From contig CM045731.1 in the NCBI GenBank assembly GCA_024760905.1, forward strand, positions 52,573,501-52,637,500: DNA of 64,000 nucleotides, given 5' to 3'. The position numbers and the translations under genes are program-made. Origin of the DNA: Plotosus lineatus (lineage: Eukaryota; Chordata; Actinopteri; Siluriformes; Plotosidae). Below, piece by piece: positions 21,931-33,936 of this stretch; within the stretch, counting starts at the first letter, position 1, and each line of letters begins with the position of its first letter. Below the pieces are notes generated by a model that saw only the letters and a program-made list of their open reading frames with translations, ran no database searches and had not been told where the DNA came from.

Positions 21931-23111
21931 AAAATATTCTATAATCAGATAGATTCTATGCTACACTAAATGGTTTTTCCCCAGATGCACCCAGACATGG
22001 ATTAGTGGGAACAAAGGGCTGATAGTCCTGATCACTCAGAGGGTAATTTAAACCATGCAAAGCCCTGATTGGTTCAATATCCTCATTTCTCTAATAGAAA
22101 ACAGAGGCTGATACCCACTCACTCATACCATCCTCAATACTGAGATGATATTCCTCTGGATAGTCTTGTTTTCCCAAAAGAGAATTGACTCCAATTCATT
22201 AAAGTTGACTCTTTGTTCAGAGAATCCACTCGTTCAGCTCCTTCACCTGTGTTAAAATGCACCCGCACACTTACACCTCTCCATCACAAAAGCCGTCTAA
22301 ACACGACCTGACCTTTGCGTTCGCATATCTTTTCACACCGATTAGATGTGACAGTGGCATGGAAAATATGGCATTTTATGCTGTGTAGAATTCGGACACC
22401 ACATTGCACAAAAGGGCTGTTTGTTTTTCCGAGACGTCAAACGTGCCTTTCAACTTTTGCTGAGCAAAAAACAAGCAGCGCGGAAAATTTGCCGAGATTA
22501 TAATTATTTCAATCAGTGAGGTTTCGCGAGACCTTTGCAAACCTTGTTTGCGTTTTTGGGAACAGTTGATGGCTAAGCTGCACACATGCACACACGCACG
22601 CCACTTTTCAGACATCGTTCTACCCCGGTGATGGAGAAACACATGTGAGCGTGGGTGTGGGGATGAGCTCTGGCTGTGACATTTAAAAAGAAAGCAGTTG
22701 AGACACAATTGATGCTGAGTGCAGAGGAGGCTGGAAAAAAATTTGGTGGACAGGAAGATAAATTAATTGCTGTTAATTTCTGAGGTGTTATTTAGGGCAA
22801 ATAGGAAGCAAAGCCCTGCACTTGTCTTCCATTACTCTGATTTAATTAACCTAGAAATTCATTTAATGAGGCCAAAGCATTGGGAATTAAATCACCTACG
22901 CCGAGCCAAAGTGCGGAATTTTTCATCTATTTATGGTCAAATCCAGTCTTTAACTCATTAACCCTCTGTTCACCAAGTTCCTATTTAGTTTTGCTCAAAG
23001 TATTTTCCTCAGCAAAAATGTTTAGTTGAATGTTGAAAAAAAAAAAAAAAGATGATTCTAGCCTATTAACCCTCTCACTTCATGGAGCAGATATGCTATG
23101 CTATGCTAATT
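21931..23111. other. No feature recognised
   Basis: No exon, SINE or TIR end identified. The minus-strand open frame at 22376-22708 has no family resemblance. Confidence 0.45.
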
Positions 23112-23473
23112 AATAGAGAGGGGCAGTGGTGGTCTAGTGGTATAGGGTGCTGGATCGCTGATCCAAAAGTTGGGGGTTCGAGTCCCACTTTCCACAAGGT
23201 TGTCACTGTCCCCCCAGTGCGGCAAACTAGGTTATCAAAGGCGGGCCATGTCTCTCGCTGTCTATGGTGGGAGGCATGTAAAAGAACCATTGCTGACTTT
23301 CATAAAGACTAGGCTGCAAAGTCGTCAGCGTGTTTCTGTCCCTTGCTAAAAGGGTTGTGACAGGAAGGGCATCCGACGTAAAAACCTCCGCCAAATCAAA
23401 CGTGCGAATCAAATGATTCGCTGTGGCGACTCCCGAGTAAAAGGGAAAAAGCCGAAAGGAAGATAGACAGATG
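23112..23473 (+). repeat. Composite SINE family C (RTE tail), full length
   Basis: tRNA-like head: GGCAGTGGTGGTCTAGTGG as A box, then 'GGGGGTTCGAGTCCCAC' as B box. Central body 'GCTGTCTATGGTGGGAGGC' and AAAGAACCATTGCTGAC. Then GGAAGGGCATCCGACG, which is also found in the RTE LINE 5' region. Then the RTE 3' tail CGCTGTGGCGACTCCCGAG and 'AAAAAGCCGAAAGGAAGAT'. Transcription from the internal Pol III promoter is expected for the family. Confidence 0.9.
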
Positions 23474-23672
23474 CTAATTAATAGAGAATTAAACTTACTT
23501 TTTTTTTTGATATTCACACATGTATAGAAGTTCCGGCCGCCAGAATTCTTCGTAGCGTGAAAGTATAGAATCATCAAAATACACATGAAGGGAAAAACTG
23601 GTATATTAAAGTAAAAAGCCCCATTTCCCCATTTACAGCCTTCCTAGCAACAAAACCAATTGAAATCAGAAA

Positions 23673-23675
<3 letters not shown>

Positions 23676-23704
<29 letters not shown>
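23676..23704 (+). repeat. (CA)n microsatellite
   Basis: Uninterrupted CA dinucleotides, followed by a short V-SINE-like remnant to about 23790 ('GAGGAAATCCACGCAAGCAC'). Confidence 0.9.
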
Positions 23705-23707
<3 letters not shown>

Positions 23708-23834
23708 GCCTCAATTGTATGTCTTTCAACTTCAGAGAAAACTAACTCACCCAGAGGAAATCCACGCAAGCACATAGAGGATATGCAACCCCCAAATAAA
23801 AAACACAATTACTGAGCCCGAAGACTCGTTATAG

Positions 23835-24105
23835 CCAATTTGAACCTATCAAGTATTGCCTCCCCATCATGTACTAACACCACCAGTCAAGGAGGCTGGT
23901 GAAAGCAAGCGCATTCCCCCCTTTTTGACTCATGTACCCTCAGAAGTAGTGTTATCAACCTGTTTTCTATAAATGACCTCACAGATGCCCCTGATTGGCT
24001 GACGATCACGGTATGTGACAGTGAGACAAGCGTATATCGTCCTACCCTACCTAGCTTCCATGGCCATAGATGACTGCATAAATCAGATTCAACCCTGCGT
24101 CTTGT
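23835..24105 (-). repeat. SINE family D, inverted
   Basis: Contains 'CACAGATGCCCCTGATTGGC', 'GCTTCCATGGCCATAGATGA' and an inverted B-box-like end 'CAGATTCAACCCTGCG'. Collinear in reverse with 56185-56530 and 36525-36800. Confidence 0.7.
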
Positions 24106-24211
24106 TAATATGCCTCTTAAGAGAATCCCGCTCGCTTAGACCTAGCACCTGGCTTCTGGGCTGGACATGAGCCTCCATGCTGCACAATCTTACTTCAAGG
24201 TAAGACTCCAC

Positions 24212-25794
24212 TTCTTCTTTTCTTCTTCTTCTTTTACTTTCGGCTGCTCCCTTCAGGGGTCGCCACAGCAAATCATCCGCCTCCATCTCACCCTGTCCTC
24301 TGCATCTTCTTTTCTGACTCCAACAACCTTCATGTCTTCCTTCATCACATCCATAAATCTCTTCTTTGGTCTTCCTCGAGGCCTTCTGCCTGGTAGTTCC
24401 AACCTCAGCATCCTACTGCCAATATACTCACTATCCCTCCTCTGTACATGTCCAAACCATCTCAATCTAGCCTCTCTGACTTTGTCTCCAAAACATCTAA
24501 CATGTGCTGTCCCTCTGATGTACTCATTTCTGATCCTATCCATCCTCGTTACTCCCAAAGAGAACCTCAACATTTTCATCTCTGCTACCTCCAACTCTGA
24601 CTCCTGTCTTTTCCCCAGGGCAACTGTTTCTAAACCATACAACATCGCTGGCCTCATCACCGTCTTGTACACTTTTCCCTTCATTCTTGCCGATACTTTC
24701 CTATCACACATCACACCGGACACTTTTCTCCAACCATTCCAGCCTGCCTGCACATGCTTCTTCACCTCTTTTCCACACTCTCCATTGCTCCGGATTGTTG
24801 AGCCTAAGTACTTAAAATCCTCCACCTTCGTTATCTCTGCTCCCTGTAACATCACCGTTCCTCCTGGGTCCTTCTTATTCACACACATGTATTCTGATTT
24901 TCTGAGGCTAACCTTCATTCCTCTCCTTTCCAGGGCATACCTCCACCTCTCTAGATTTTCCTGCACTTGTTCTCTGCTCTCACTACAGATCACAATGTCA
25001 TCTGCAAACATCATAGTCCATGGAGATTCTTGTCTCACCTCGTCTGTCAGCCTGTCCATCACCATAGCAAACAAGAAGGGGCTGAGAGCTGACCCTTGAT
25101 GCAGTCCCACCTCCACCTTGAACTCTTCGGTCACACCGACAGCACACCTCACCACTGTCTTACATCTCTCATACATGTCCTGCACCACGCTAACATACTT
25201 CTCTGCCACTCCAGACTTCCTCATGCAATACCACAGTTCTTCTCTTGGCACCCTGTCATATGCTTTCTCCAGATCAACAAAGGCACAATGTAGCTCCCTC
25301 TGACCTTCTCTGTACTTCGCTATTAACATCCTCAAAGCAAACACTGCATCTGTGGTGCTCTTTCTTGGCATGAAACCAAACTGTTGTTCACAAATGCTGA
25401 CCTCTGCCCTTAGTCTAGCTTCCACTATTCTTTCCCATAACTTCATCGTATGGCTCATCAACTTTATCCCTCTGTAGTTGCCACAACTCTGCATGTCTCC
25501 CTTGTTCTTAAAAATGGGCACCAGCACACTTCTCCTCCACTCCTCCGGCATCTGCTCACTCTCTAGTACCTTGTTGAATGTTCTTGTCAGAAAATATACT
25601 GCTACCTCTCCTAGACACTTCCATACCTCCACAGGTATGTCATCAGGTCCAACTGCCTTTCCATTCTTCATCCTCTTCAATGCCCTTCTCACTTCACCCT
25701 TACTGATCTTTGCTACATCCTGCTCCTCAATGGTCACCTCTTCTACTCTTTTTTTCTCTCTCATTTTCCTCATTCATCAGCTCTTCAAAGTACT
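24212..25794 (-). mobile_element. RTE LINE, 5'-truncated, with target duplication
   Basis: Minus-strand insertion flanked by AAGGTAAGACTCCAC (24197-24211) and AAGGTAAGGCTCCAC (25795-25809), a 15-bp direct repeat with one mismatch. Begins within the linker region upstream of the RT and ends with the family 3' tail and an AAG-rich stretch. Confidence 0.9.
24253..25794 (-). CDS. RTE LINE reverse transcriptase, 5'-truncated but open
   Basis: Open from the truncation point (first Met at 25773) for 506 codons to the family stop after CCGDP. Order seen: linker; RT fingers with GPDDIPVEVWKCLGEV and 'IPIFKNKGD'-like motif (VPIFKNKGD); QQFGFMPRKSTTDAVF; palm FVDLEKAYDRVPREELW; HQGSALSPFLFA; catalytic MMFADDIVICSE; thumb; then the conserved RTE C-terminus 'RWFGHVQRRDSEYI' and RPRGRPKKRFMD. 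The apurinic endonuclease half is missing, so it cannot be autonomous. It is the only copy here whose RT frame is unbroken throughout. Confidence 0.9.
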
Positions 25795-25809
25795 AAGGTA
25801 AGGCTCCAC

Positions 25810-27279
25810 ATTACACAATATATAAAACCTTTCTACAGATGGTGCAACATGAAACTCAGATCAGTTACACTGATAATGGTGGAGGCCGTAAATGCACCAA
25901 AGTGTGACCCCCTGTTTGCTGTTGGTTCTCGCTCATGTAATTGGAGCAATAAGCACAACCAGTTTCTGCTTCAGTGATGGAAAAGATGACTAGTCGACCC
26001 CAAGTTTATAAACTGCTCATCAGAGATGCAGTAAATACCTGGGTGAGTCATTGCAGGAAACTTTCAAAAATAAATCCAAGCCAGTTACCTCAAAGTGTCT
26101 CCATCCTTCAGCACACGTTTGTAACGCTCCTGATAACGTACGGCGCGCACTTCTCTTATTTCTCGGATCCGCCGCCTCCAGTTGAGGATCCTGTAGTGTA
26201 AATTGATGTCGTCCATCTTGGGGGGGCGGGGGGGCAGTTAGGGGGGAGTAAAAAAAACATTGACAATGTTTAGAATTCTTGGGTTGGGGACAGATGTTTC
26301 AAGAATGCAAGCAAGCTGTAATCTATTTTCTACACTAATTACTGCATAAAACAGGCCACTGTAGTCTCTTTATGATTGTAATCCAGATCCATGAAATAGC
26401 TCAAATAGAGAGGATGTTTAGAGTGACATGACAGCTGCCCATCCCCCAATATCCTCATCCATACATGAGATTGAAGGGGAAAAAAGGTAGGGGGTTTGGG
26501 GGCCGCCTAGGCCATCAATGGGGTCCAGGGGCAAAGCCCCTTGAAGCCAGAGATTTTATGTGTATTTCAGCTCTATTTCTGCCTTAAACTAAGATATATT
26601 ATCAAAGAAACATCCCACATGCCAAAGTTCATGAGACCACGATAATTAAACTTTATGGACACTGAAGTACTTTCAGTGCAGTTCCCAATTAATACCAGTA
26701 GGGAGTATGCAAAGTAACACCAGGAAATAACACGCTATCTACAATATTAGGAAGATCACTATTTAATATCAATGTGCAATTTTTGTGATTGAAAATGCAA
26801 TATTATGACATGCAAATATTTGAAATAATTGATAAGTATAAAATATTCTTTAGCTAAAATTACAGGGGGAAAAGGGTAAATATGATATGTAGATTGTGCA
26901 TGGGGTTTATTCCTACTGACTTGTAATAACACATACTGTATCTCAATATCTATTACAGATATTTATTAAAATTATTTAGATCTGGTCAATGTCATGACAA
27001 TGACAGTCTTTATTAGATCTAACTATTAGATCAATCAACTTAATGCATTAGGCTTAAATTTAACACAATAGGCTTATAATTTATGAATTTTTAGCAGTGC
27101 AGGCAATAGATCGTTTTGTCTATGCCATTCAAATCTTACAGTAAATGTGAACATTAGTTCACATAGACCAAAACATCTCTGCGATCCTAATTTAATAATT
27201 TTAAGAAATTGATTAAAATATGATTTTATCTGAAAATTCACTCCCATGTATGCAGACAAAATACCTATGCTTAAAGGTA
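25810..27279. other. Unassigned
   Basis: Includes G-rich runs at 26220-26250 and a block 'GGGGTCCAGGGGCAAAGCCC' near 26520 that looks repeat-derived, but no ends or coding were found. Confidence 0.4.
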
Positions 27280-27581
27280 CATTAGGCCCTCGTTATTCGC
27301 GGGGGTTTGGTTCCAGCCCCTCCCACGAATAAAGATAACCCGCAAGTTCTGTAACCGGAAGTATAACCCCATGTAGGATATTATGATCAACCGGAAGTAA
27401 AATACTATGTATATATTGCATGCGCTAAAATATGCTTCTTAAACACATTCTATAGACAGTCTTACTCATTAATGCAGTATTAATGTCGTAAAATGTAGTA
27501 ATGAATCAGAAAAAGTACATTTTTTGCTGTGATATTTATTGATAAAATATAAACATTATACAGAATTGTATACATACATAT

Positions 27582-27585
<4 letters not shown>

Positions 27586-27646
<61 letters not shown>
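27586..27646 (+). repeat. (TA)n(CA)n microsatellite
   Basis: TA array passing into CA array directly before the T3 left end. Confidence 0.95.
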
Positions 27647-27648
<2 letters not shown>

Positions 27649-28604
27649 GTCGGCCCCCAACTTACAAAATTAATCCGTCCCAGAGCCCTTTTCGTATTGT
27701 GGGGGGGTTTCGTAAGTAGGGTCGTATTTTACATGTTAAACGCCTAATTCGTTCCAAGGCTCCAGTCTTTGGACTGGATCAACCCCATAAACCCTTTAAA
27801 AATGATAAAAGTACACAAATTTTGTATAAAATATGTGTTAAAAGTAAAAGAAAATTATTTATTCAACAATTTAAACATTCTATTAACATATTAAACCATT
27901 TTATTAACATTTATTAATTAAACCATTATTAAACATTTTTATTAACACACACACACCTCTCTCTCTCTCTCTCTCTTGGGCACTGCGTGCCACGCCCACA
28001 GGACGTGGAATTCAAAGCGCATTCCCTACTTGACAAACTCAACTTTAATTTGATTCCTTGAGGGGTCGGGAATCCAGATGAGCTCAAATGCGCCCACATT
28101 TATTAAACACTTACTGAATTAAAACAACTGAAAAACTAAACTAAAAACTAAAGTGTTATTCCTTCTCTCTCTCTCTCTCTCTCTCTCTCGCACACGCTGC
28201 GGGCCAGGCCCACAAGACGTGAATTCAAAGCGCATTCCCCGCTAGACAAAATCAACTTTAATTTGATTCCTTGAGGGATCGGAATTCCAGATGAGCTCAA
28301 ATGCGCCCACATTTATTAAACATTTACTAACAACTTAAAAAAAACTTAACTAAAAACTAACGAGTTAAGCTTCCTTCTGTCTCTATCTGGGAGGCCAGTG
28401 GGGCGGGATGTTGAGAGACAGCCAATGAGAGAGCAACTCAAGCGTCATGTGAAATTTTAATTGGCGCATTTGAATTTTGAAATTATTTTCGTAAGAGGGG
28501 GTTGTTTCGTATCTCGGGGACAGAAACTTAGGACAATGTTTTTCGTAACCCGGGGATTTCGTACACAGGGGTCTTCGTAAGTTGAGGAAGGTATTGCATT
28601 ACTG
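27647..28604. mobile_element. TIR MITE (type T3), complete
   Basis: Left end CAGTCGGCCCCCAACTTAC; right end 'TTCGTAAGTTGAGGAAGGTA' and CATTACTG before TA. An internal duplicated block ('ACGTGGAATTCAAAGCGCAT' and relatives, with CT microsatellites) occurs twice, near 28005 and 28210. Confidence 0.7.
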
Positions 28605-29091
28605 TATTTGGGAGGCATGAGATGACTGAATTCAGGTATGAACTGCATTCAGTCCAAGCAGCTTAGCCATGACCCTCAGCCTGAGCGGGTAGAAAACAGA
28701 GTTTTAGAGTGAGAGAGTTAGAGAGCGTTACAATTCAAAGAAGCGGTGACGTGATGCGAGTTAATCCTCTGGTGCAGAGGTGAGCTTGCTTTTGTTTATT
28801 GTGAGTAGATGAGAATAATGAATTCAGGTGTGAGCCACGCCTCTCAGCCGAAGCGAAGAGAAAACAGTTGGTTAGAGGCACAGCCACCAAAATCAAAGTC
28901 CCCCAAAAACACAGACCATAACAAAAAGGACATAAAAGAACAAGAAATATAATAAATTGGATAAACAAAACAAAACGAGAAACATGCTACACCACAGTAA
29001 ATAAAATCACACACACAAACATTCACTTAGGTACTAAACTGGAATTATCATCGGAGCTAGAGTTTGGTCCGTATTGGCAATAACAGGTCGA

Positions 29092-30030
29092 ATTCGTTTG
29101 CAGTGGGAGTTCGAGTCTGCCGAGGCTGTCCTTTGTCACCGATTCTGTTCATAATTTTTATGGACAGAATTTCTAGGCGGAGTGGAGGCGTTCTGGTTAG
29201 GTGGCCATCGGATCTCATCTCTGCTTTTTGCGGATGATGTTGCCTTTTGGCTTCAAGTCAGGACCTCCAGCTCTCATTGGAGCGATTCGCAGCCGAGTAC
29301 GAAGCAGCCGGGATGAGGATCAGTACCTCCAAGTCTGAGGCCATGGTTCTCAGTCGGACAAGGGTGGAACGCACCCTCCGGGTCGGGAATGAGGTCCTGC
29401 CCCAAGTGGAGGAGTTTAAGTATCTTGGGGTCTTGTTCACGAGTGAGGGAAGGATGGAGCGGGAGATCGACAGACGTATCGCTGCAGCCTCTGCTGTTAA
29501 GTGGAGCCTGTACCGGTTTATCGTGGTGAAGAAGGAGCTGAACCACAAGGCGAAGCTCTCAATTTACCAGGCGATCTACGTTCCAACCTTCACCTATGGT
29601 CACGAGCTTTGGGTAGTGACTGAAAGAACAAGATCACAGATACAAGCGGCTGAAATGAGCTTCCTTCGCCGGGTGGCGGGGTTCTCCCTAAATGATAAGG
29701 TAAGAAGCTCTACCATCCGTGGAGAGCTCGGAGTAGATCTGCTGCTCCTCTGCATTGAGAGGGGCCAGTTGAGGTGGCTCGGGCATCTGGTCAGAATGCC
29801 TCCCGGACGCCTCCCTGGTGTGAGGTTTCGGGCATGTTGAACTGGGAAGAGACCCTGGGGTAGACCTAGAACACACTGGAGGGACTATGTCTCTCGGCTT
29901 GTCCGGGACCGCCTCGGTGTCCCCTCCGGGAGAGTTGAAGGAAGTGGCTGGGGTGAGGGACGTCTGGGCCTCTTTGCTTAGGTTTCTGCCCCCGCGACCC
30001 TACCCTGGACTTAGCGGAAGATGATGAGAT
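29092..30030 (+). pseudogene. Rex3 (RTE-clade) retrotransposon, 5'-truncated RT
   Basis: The stretch 'GAGGCTGTCCTTTGTCACCG' corresponds to the conserved Rex3 RT site used for PCR surveys of fish genomes (from memory). Catalytic FADDV lies at about 29225-29240. A 197-codon frame then gives the thumb and C-terminus, including VEEFKYLGVLFTSEGRMERE and 'RWLGHLVRMPPGRLPG'. It is broken before the tail at GVRFRAC stop. The 3' end is a GATG/GAGATG-type short repeat near 30010-30045. Confidence 0.85.
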
Positions 30031-30241
30031 GCGAGATGAGACTATACTGGAATAATAATTGAAAAAGACTTTAATAGTGGAGTGTTTTACAACAGTTCAG
30101 ATGATTATTCCACTTCAGGCACTTCAGAGGAAACTGTCATTTCTTCCAGAGAAAGTCTTATTTCTTCCGAAGAGACATCCAACGTCATTACCTTTTTCTG
30201 GCGCTTAGTCGACATTTGAGTGGCATCATAGAACTTAACTG

Positions 30242-30543
30242 TGGGGCCGGTGGTGTAGTGGTTAGAGTGCTGGGCTCATGATCAGGAGGTTGTGAGTTCA
30301 AATCCCACTGAGACCCCCACTGTGCTAAGACTCCTGGGCAAGGTCTTAACCACAAGTGTGCCTCTGTTCACCCAGCAGTATAAATGGGTACCAGTAAAAA
30401 TATACTGGGAAGGTAACCTGTGATGGACTAGCATCCCATCCAGAAGGAGTTGAACTCCTGGTCGTTTCACGCTAAGGAAACTGGGGATAAGCACCGGCCT
30501 GATGAGCCACGAGGCTCGGGTGTAAAAACCCAACAGACTTACC
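30242..30543 (+). repeat. tRNA-derived SINE, family B, full length
   Basis: Head GGGCCGGTGGTGTAGTGG (A box) and 'GTGAGTTCAAATCCCACTG' (B box). Body 'AGTATAAATGGGTACCAG' and tail 'GTAAAAACCCAACAGACTTA'. Four members occur in this window. Confidence 0.9.
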
Positions 30544-31005
30544 TATAGAACTTAACTGATAATTAAAAAACACTAAAAAAAGCTCATTAACAACTTGTGC
30601 GCGAATGAGGAAAAAGGGGCGTTACATCATCTCAACCAATCAGCAGGAGGGAGGACAGCATTGGCTGAATTTGAATGACGTTATAGGTGCTCGGCAATCA
30701 GCAAACCATGACTGCACACCCGAGAACAGTCAAGGGCCTACTGTATGCGAATGCAGTCTATCGCCTATAATTATAATATAAATGTCTAACGTTAGGCCTA
30801 CTAGACTAGTACAGCTCTAGATCTATAGTATAGATCAAAATGTCTATTGCCTGTAGTGCTCAAGTTAACGTCTATAAAAATAACATTAGGCCCGATAATA
30901 TTACGTACGACTTTTTATTTTCAAGATATACATATCAAGGCCGAGATCTACACAAAAGGAGAATTATAATGTTATAGGTCAGATCCAAGTTGTTTTAAAA
31001 CTTAC

Positions 31006-31186
31006 CACGAGTCCCGTAGTTTATGATATCTGTACACAACTCGCAAACTGCTTTGCCGGGTTTGTTTATCTTTTTGATGCAGTCACCTAGCTTTACGCCC
31101 TGTGTTTTGCCACCAATTAGGGAAATGTCAATTTGAACGTGAATAGCAATTGGTCCTCGTGGGATCTTGGTAACAAAAACATCCAA
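31006..31186 (-). pseudogene. Candidate exon with zinc-finger-like C-x2-C
   Basis: Minus strand reads GVKLGDCIKKINKPGKAVCE then LCTDIINYGTRG, and stops being coding exactly at a consensus donor CGTG|GTAAGT. A C-x2-C followed by a hydrophobic segment resembles the first half of a BED/C2H2-type finger in fish transposase-derived proteins. The His pair would be in a later exon that I did not find. Could be a domesticated gene exon or a fossil; the start at 31186 is not established. Confidence 0.3.
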
Positions 31187-33329
31187 TCACAGCGAGTATA
31201 TCAAAAATCGCGTTGCATCTAACCTCGGCAAATCTCGGCCACTTCCACAGCCGGCAAACTTTTAGAATGAACCGATTATGCATGCATTTAGATACTATAC
31301 TTCTAATATGCTATCCGACCACCCTCCCCCCCCATACCCCAAACTTTTCTCCTCAAATTTACATTGATCTCAAGAACAGCTCAAAAGCTCATGAAATGTC
31401 AGAATTCCGCCAATTATCATAAAAATCTCTTCTTTCTTCATGTGTCACTTGGACTGGGTGATATTTTGTTCGAAGATTGTATCAAAATATGACAATTTAT
31501 ATCATCCGATCTTGTCAGTATCATGATTTCATAAAATATACATCACCATTCCTTACAACACAAGTGTCAATTTCCAGTTCATGGAAGCGTTCAAAGAATA
31601 TGATTATCGTACATTCTTTGTATTGACCATTACCATGAAGTCTAATTCATCATTCTCGATTCAAGAAAGACTGCATGCTAGCTTCTCCCTTTGAGAATTA
31701 ATATTCAGTGATTATTAATGTCATGATCACCTTTAAAGTTAGCACCAACACCCCTGCCTTAGAAGATTAAGGATATTTTTCTTGGGTCACATAACCCAGT
31801 CATAGCCGCTCACATCAACATGGTACTCCAGAAACTAGAGGTATTATGAAATAATATATTGTGATAAATATTGATGCTGATCAATAATCAATAAGCCCCA
31901 ATTTAAACTAAAAATTAACCTTATGATATCATTACATTTCACTGCAGAGTACGCAATAATTGACCCACCAGTTCACATTATGAGGGTGGGCTCACAGGCT
32001 GACCATGATGCAATGCTCAAATTTGATTAATGAGGTTATAGCCTCCCCTGCAGTCTACACACTTCTTCCATCTGTGTTGTAGTGTTTTGATCCTCTTGGT
32101 ATGGAGATCCTTATCCTGATGGTCAAAAATGTTCTGCTTCTTAGTCAGACTCTAAACTTTTCATCCAACCCTCATATTTATAGATTTGATTGTTTTTGAG
32201 TTATTACTTTTCAGATTCATTCAAATTAATTCAAAGTTACATGTAATTTTGGGAAGCAATGACTCAGGCCATTCAGATATCGTTAGATACACAGACAGAT
32301 ATAGAGTGTGCTAGCAATTAAGCAAGATGTTATATCTACTTGCCAATACACTCATCACAATTTACTCAGATTAAGATAAATATTCAGTTGACCCGATCAA
32401 ATGTTATGTCATCACATGACCACATTTTAGGTGTTAAAGGTGCTCTGCAAAGAGAAAGAACATAAACACTCAGAACTGTAAATAACAATTTAATATATTC
32501 ACTGTAATTAATATAATAAATATTACCTAAAACTATTGAAATGATATTCATATTGTAAAAGTGAATTAATTGCTAATCTATAGCCTCTTTTTTTGTTTCA
32601 AGACTTATTCTTTTTTTAATAATTAGGTATATTTGCATAAACCACGTCCGTGTGTATGAGGTTCCACCCACAGTGTCCATTCTGTTTCAGGGCTATACAA
32701 TGATTGACAGCGGCACATGTAAACCCAAATTCGGGATTTTATAGAGAATTGAATTTATATTTGCTTTAATCGAGTGTTTATTCTCCCCTTCTAAATACAT
32801 TTCACTGTTTACTGGCACGAATAAAATATATTTAATCAGATATTTCAACTTAAAAGAAATATGCATGTACGTATGTCCAACCTTGAACTTCTAAACTCTT
32901 AGTGAGTTTCATTACATTCTACATTATATTTTTTAACTGGAAGATATTTGGGTACACTTGCTGGCTAGCTACCTGGTCAAATGAATACGCGACCGAACTC
33001 GTAAAAACTTTTTAAAAACAGCTCCCAGTTAGTCACTAGCATCAACTTCTACCTTCGACTAAACTTTGCCAGCTAGCATGTTGACTTACTCAGTCACTCT
33101 TAGGTATCATTACCATTAGCATCCAACAAGACACTCGAAGGAAGCTTATACCAAACCGCCATTTTGTTTATTTTCATTAAAAGTATCTTACCTTACTCGC
33201 ATATGTTGATAATATTATGGGATTCTAAAGCCCCTTGTGTTTGATTGTAGCCATAAACTACATGAGTTAAACTACCAATTCAACAAAAATTACTCCCAAT
33301 CGCTTCCTGTTTACATCAGAAGCCAGTGA

Positions 33330-33440
33330 GAGGAAATAAACTGACGAGGGTTTAACCAATAGGAATGCGAGCCGCAATCCGGCGCATGCGTACTAACGTG
33401 CAAAGCGTCATACGTAAGGCGTACTGGAATACTATACAGT
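33330..33440 (-). promoter_or_regulatory. Promoter-like patch (CCAAT plus NRF1-like site)
   Basis: AACCAATAGG (CCAAT box) and GGCGCATGCGTA (NRF1-like) lie in a locally CpG-richer stretch. On the minus strand a consensus donor GTAAG occurs at 33187-33191, which could close a non-coding first exon leading toward 31186. All inference. Confidence 0.25.
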
Positions 33441-33600
33441 ACGGAAGCGCATTATTGTGACACGCTGTTCTAAAATACTTCCTAGTGTGTTAGTATGCGG
33501 TTATCTGTAAACGTGATTATGATCCCAATACATTTTCAAGTTCATTTCTATGGGGATAAATTTTTTAAAAAGAAACACTCTTTGCTATAAGATTTATTAT

Positions 33601-33605
33601 ACGTA

Positions 33606-33671
<66 letters not shown>
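33601..33671 (+). repeat. (TA)n microsatellite
   Basis: TA array directly upstream of a unit R copy. Confidence 0.95.
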
Positions 33672-33674
<3 letters not shown>

Positions 33675-33843
33675 TCCTATAATCACCTGAAGAGAGAGGA
33701 TGGATTCACCACCCCTCGAAACAGATCTGTAGTGATAAATGGAGTTTCAATAGAAAGTCTTTGTCCTGTCCTTTTATTTTTGTTATTTGCTCTACCAAAA
33801 AGTATTGAGCACTCTCCTACGGAAGGATCTACTCAGAAAAATC

Positions 33844-33845
<2 letters not shown>
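33671..33845 (+). mobile_element. Unit R, complete, flanked by TA arrays
   Basis: From ATTCTCCTATAATCACC to ACTCAGAAAAATCCT, about 175 bp. The left neighbour is (TA)n, the right neighbour (CT)n(TA)n. Same unit as 46976-47154. Confidence 0.85.
33682..33736 (+). ncRNA. Hammerhead ribozyme-like motif (core intact)
   Basis: ATCAC, CTGAAGA (33687-33693), stem II from GAGAGG to CCCCTC, GAAA (33718-33721), CAGATCTG, TA, GTGAT. The stem II loop differs by one base from the other copies (GGATTC for GGTTTC), which leaves core and stems I and III untouched. Confidence 0.6.

Positions 33846-33936
<91 letters not shown>

Larger units (their letters stand above)
27280..30743. mobile_element. TIR element type T2, second copy, heavily nested
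   Basis: Left end CATTAGGCCCTCGTTATTCG and right end GTCAAGGGCCTACTG, flanked by TA (27278-27279 and 30744-30745). It contains microsatellites, a T3 MITE, a Rex3 fragment and a family B SINE. Only its ends are original. Confidence 0.6.
30744..33600. other. Mostly unassigned single-copy-looking sequence
   Basis: No SINE, LINE or TIR end recognised in this nearly 3-kb stretch, apart from the candidate exon at 31006 and the promoter-like patch at 33330. It is the longest repeat-poor stretch in the window. Confidence 0.4.

Noticed and set aside
24167..25099. 310-codon open frame on the + strand
   Set aside because: Antisense shadow of the RTE reverse transcriptase frame on the minus strand; composition (Ser/Leu/Thr-rich) comes from the complementary coding sequence.
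30242..30320. tRNA-like sequence
   Set aside because: Head of SINE family B, dispersed in the window with the same body and tail.
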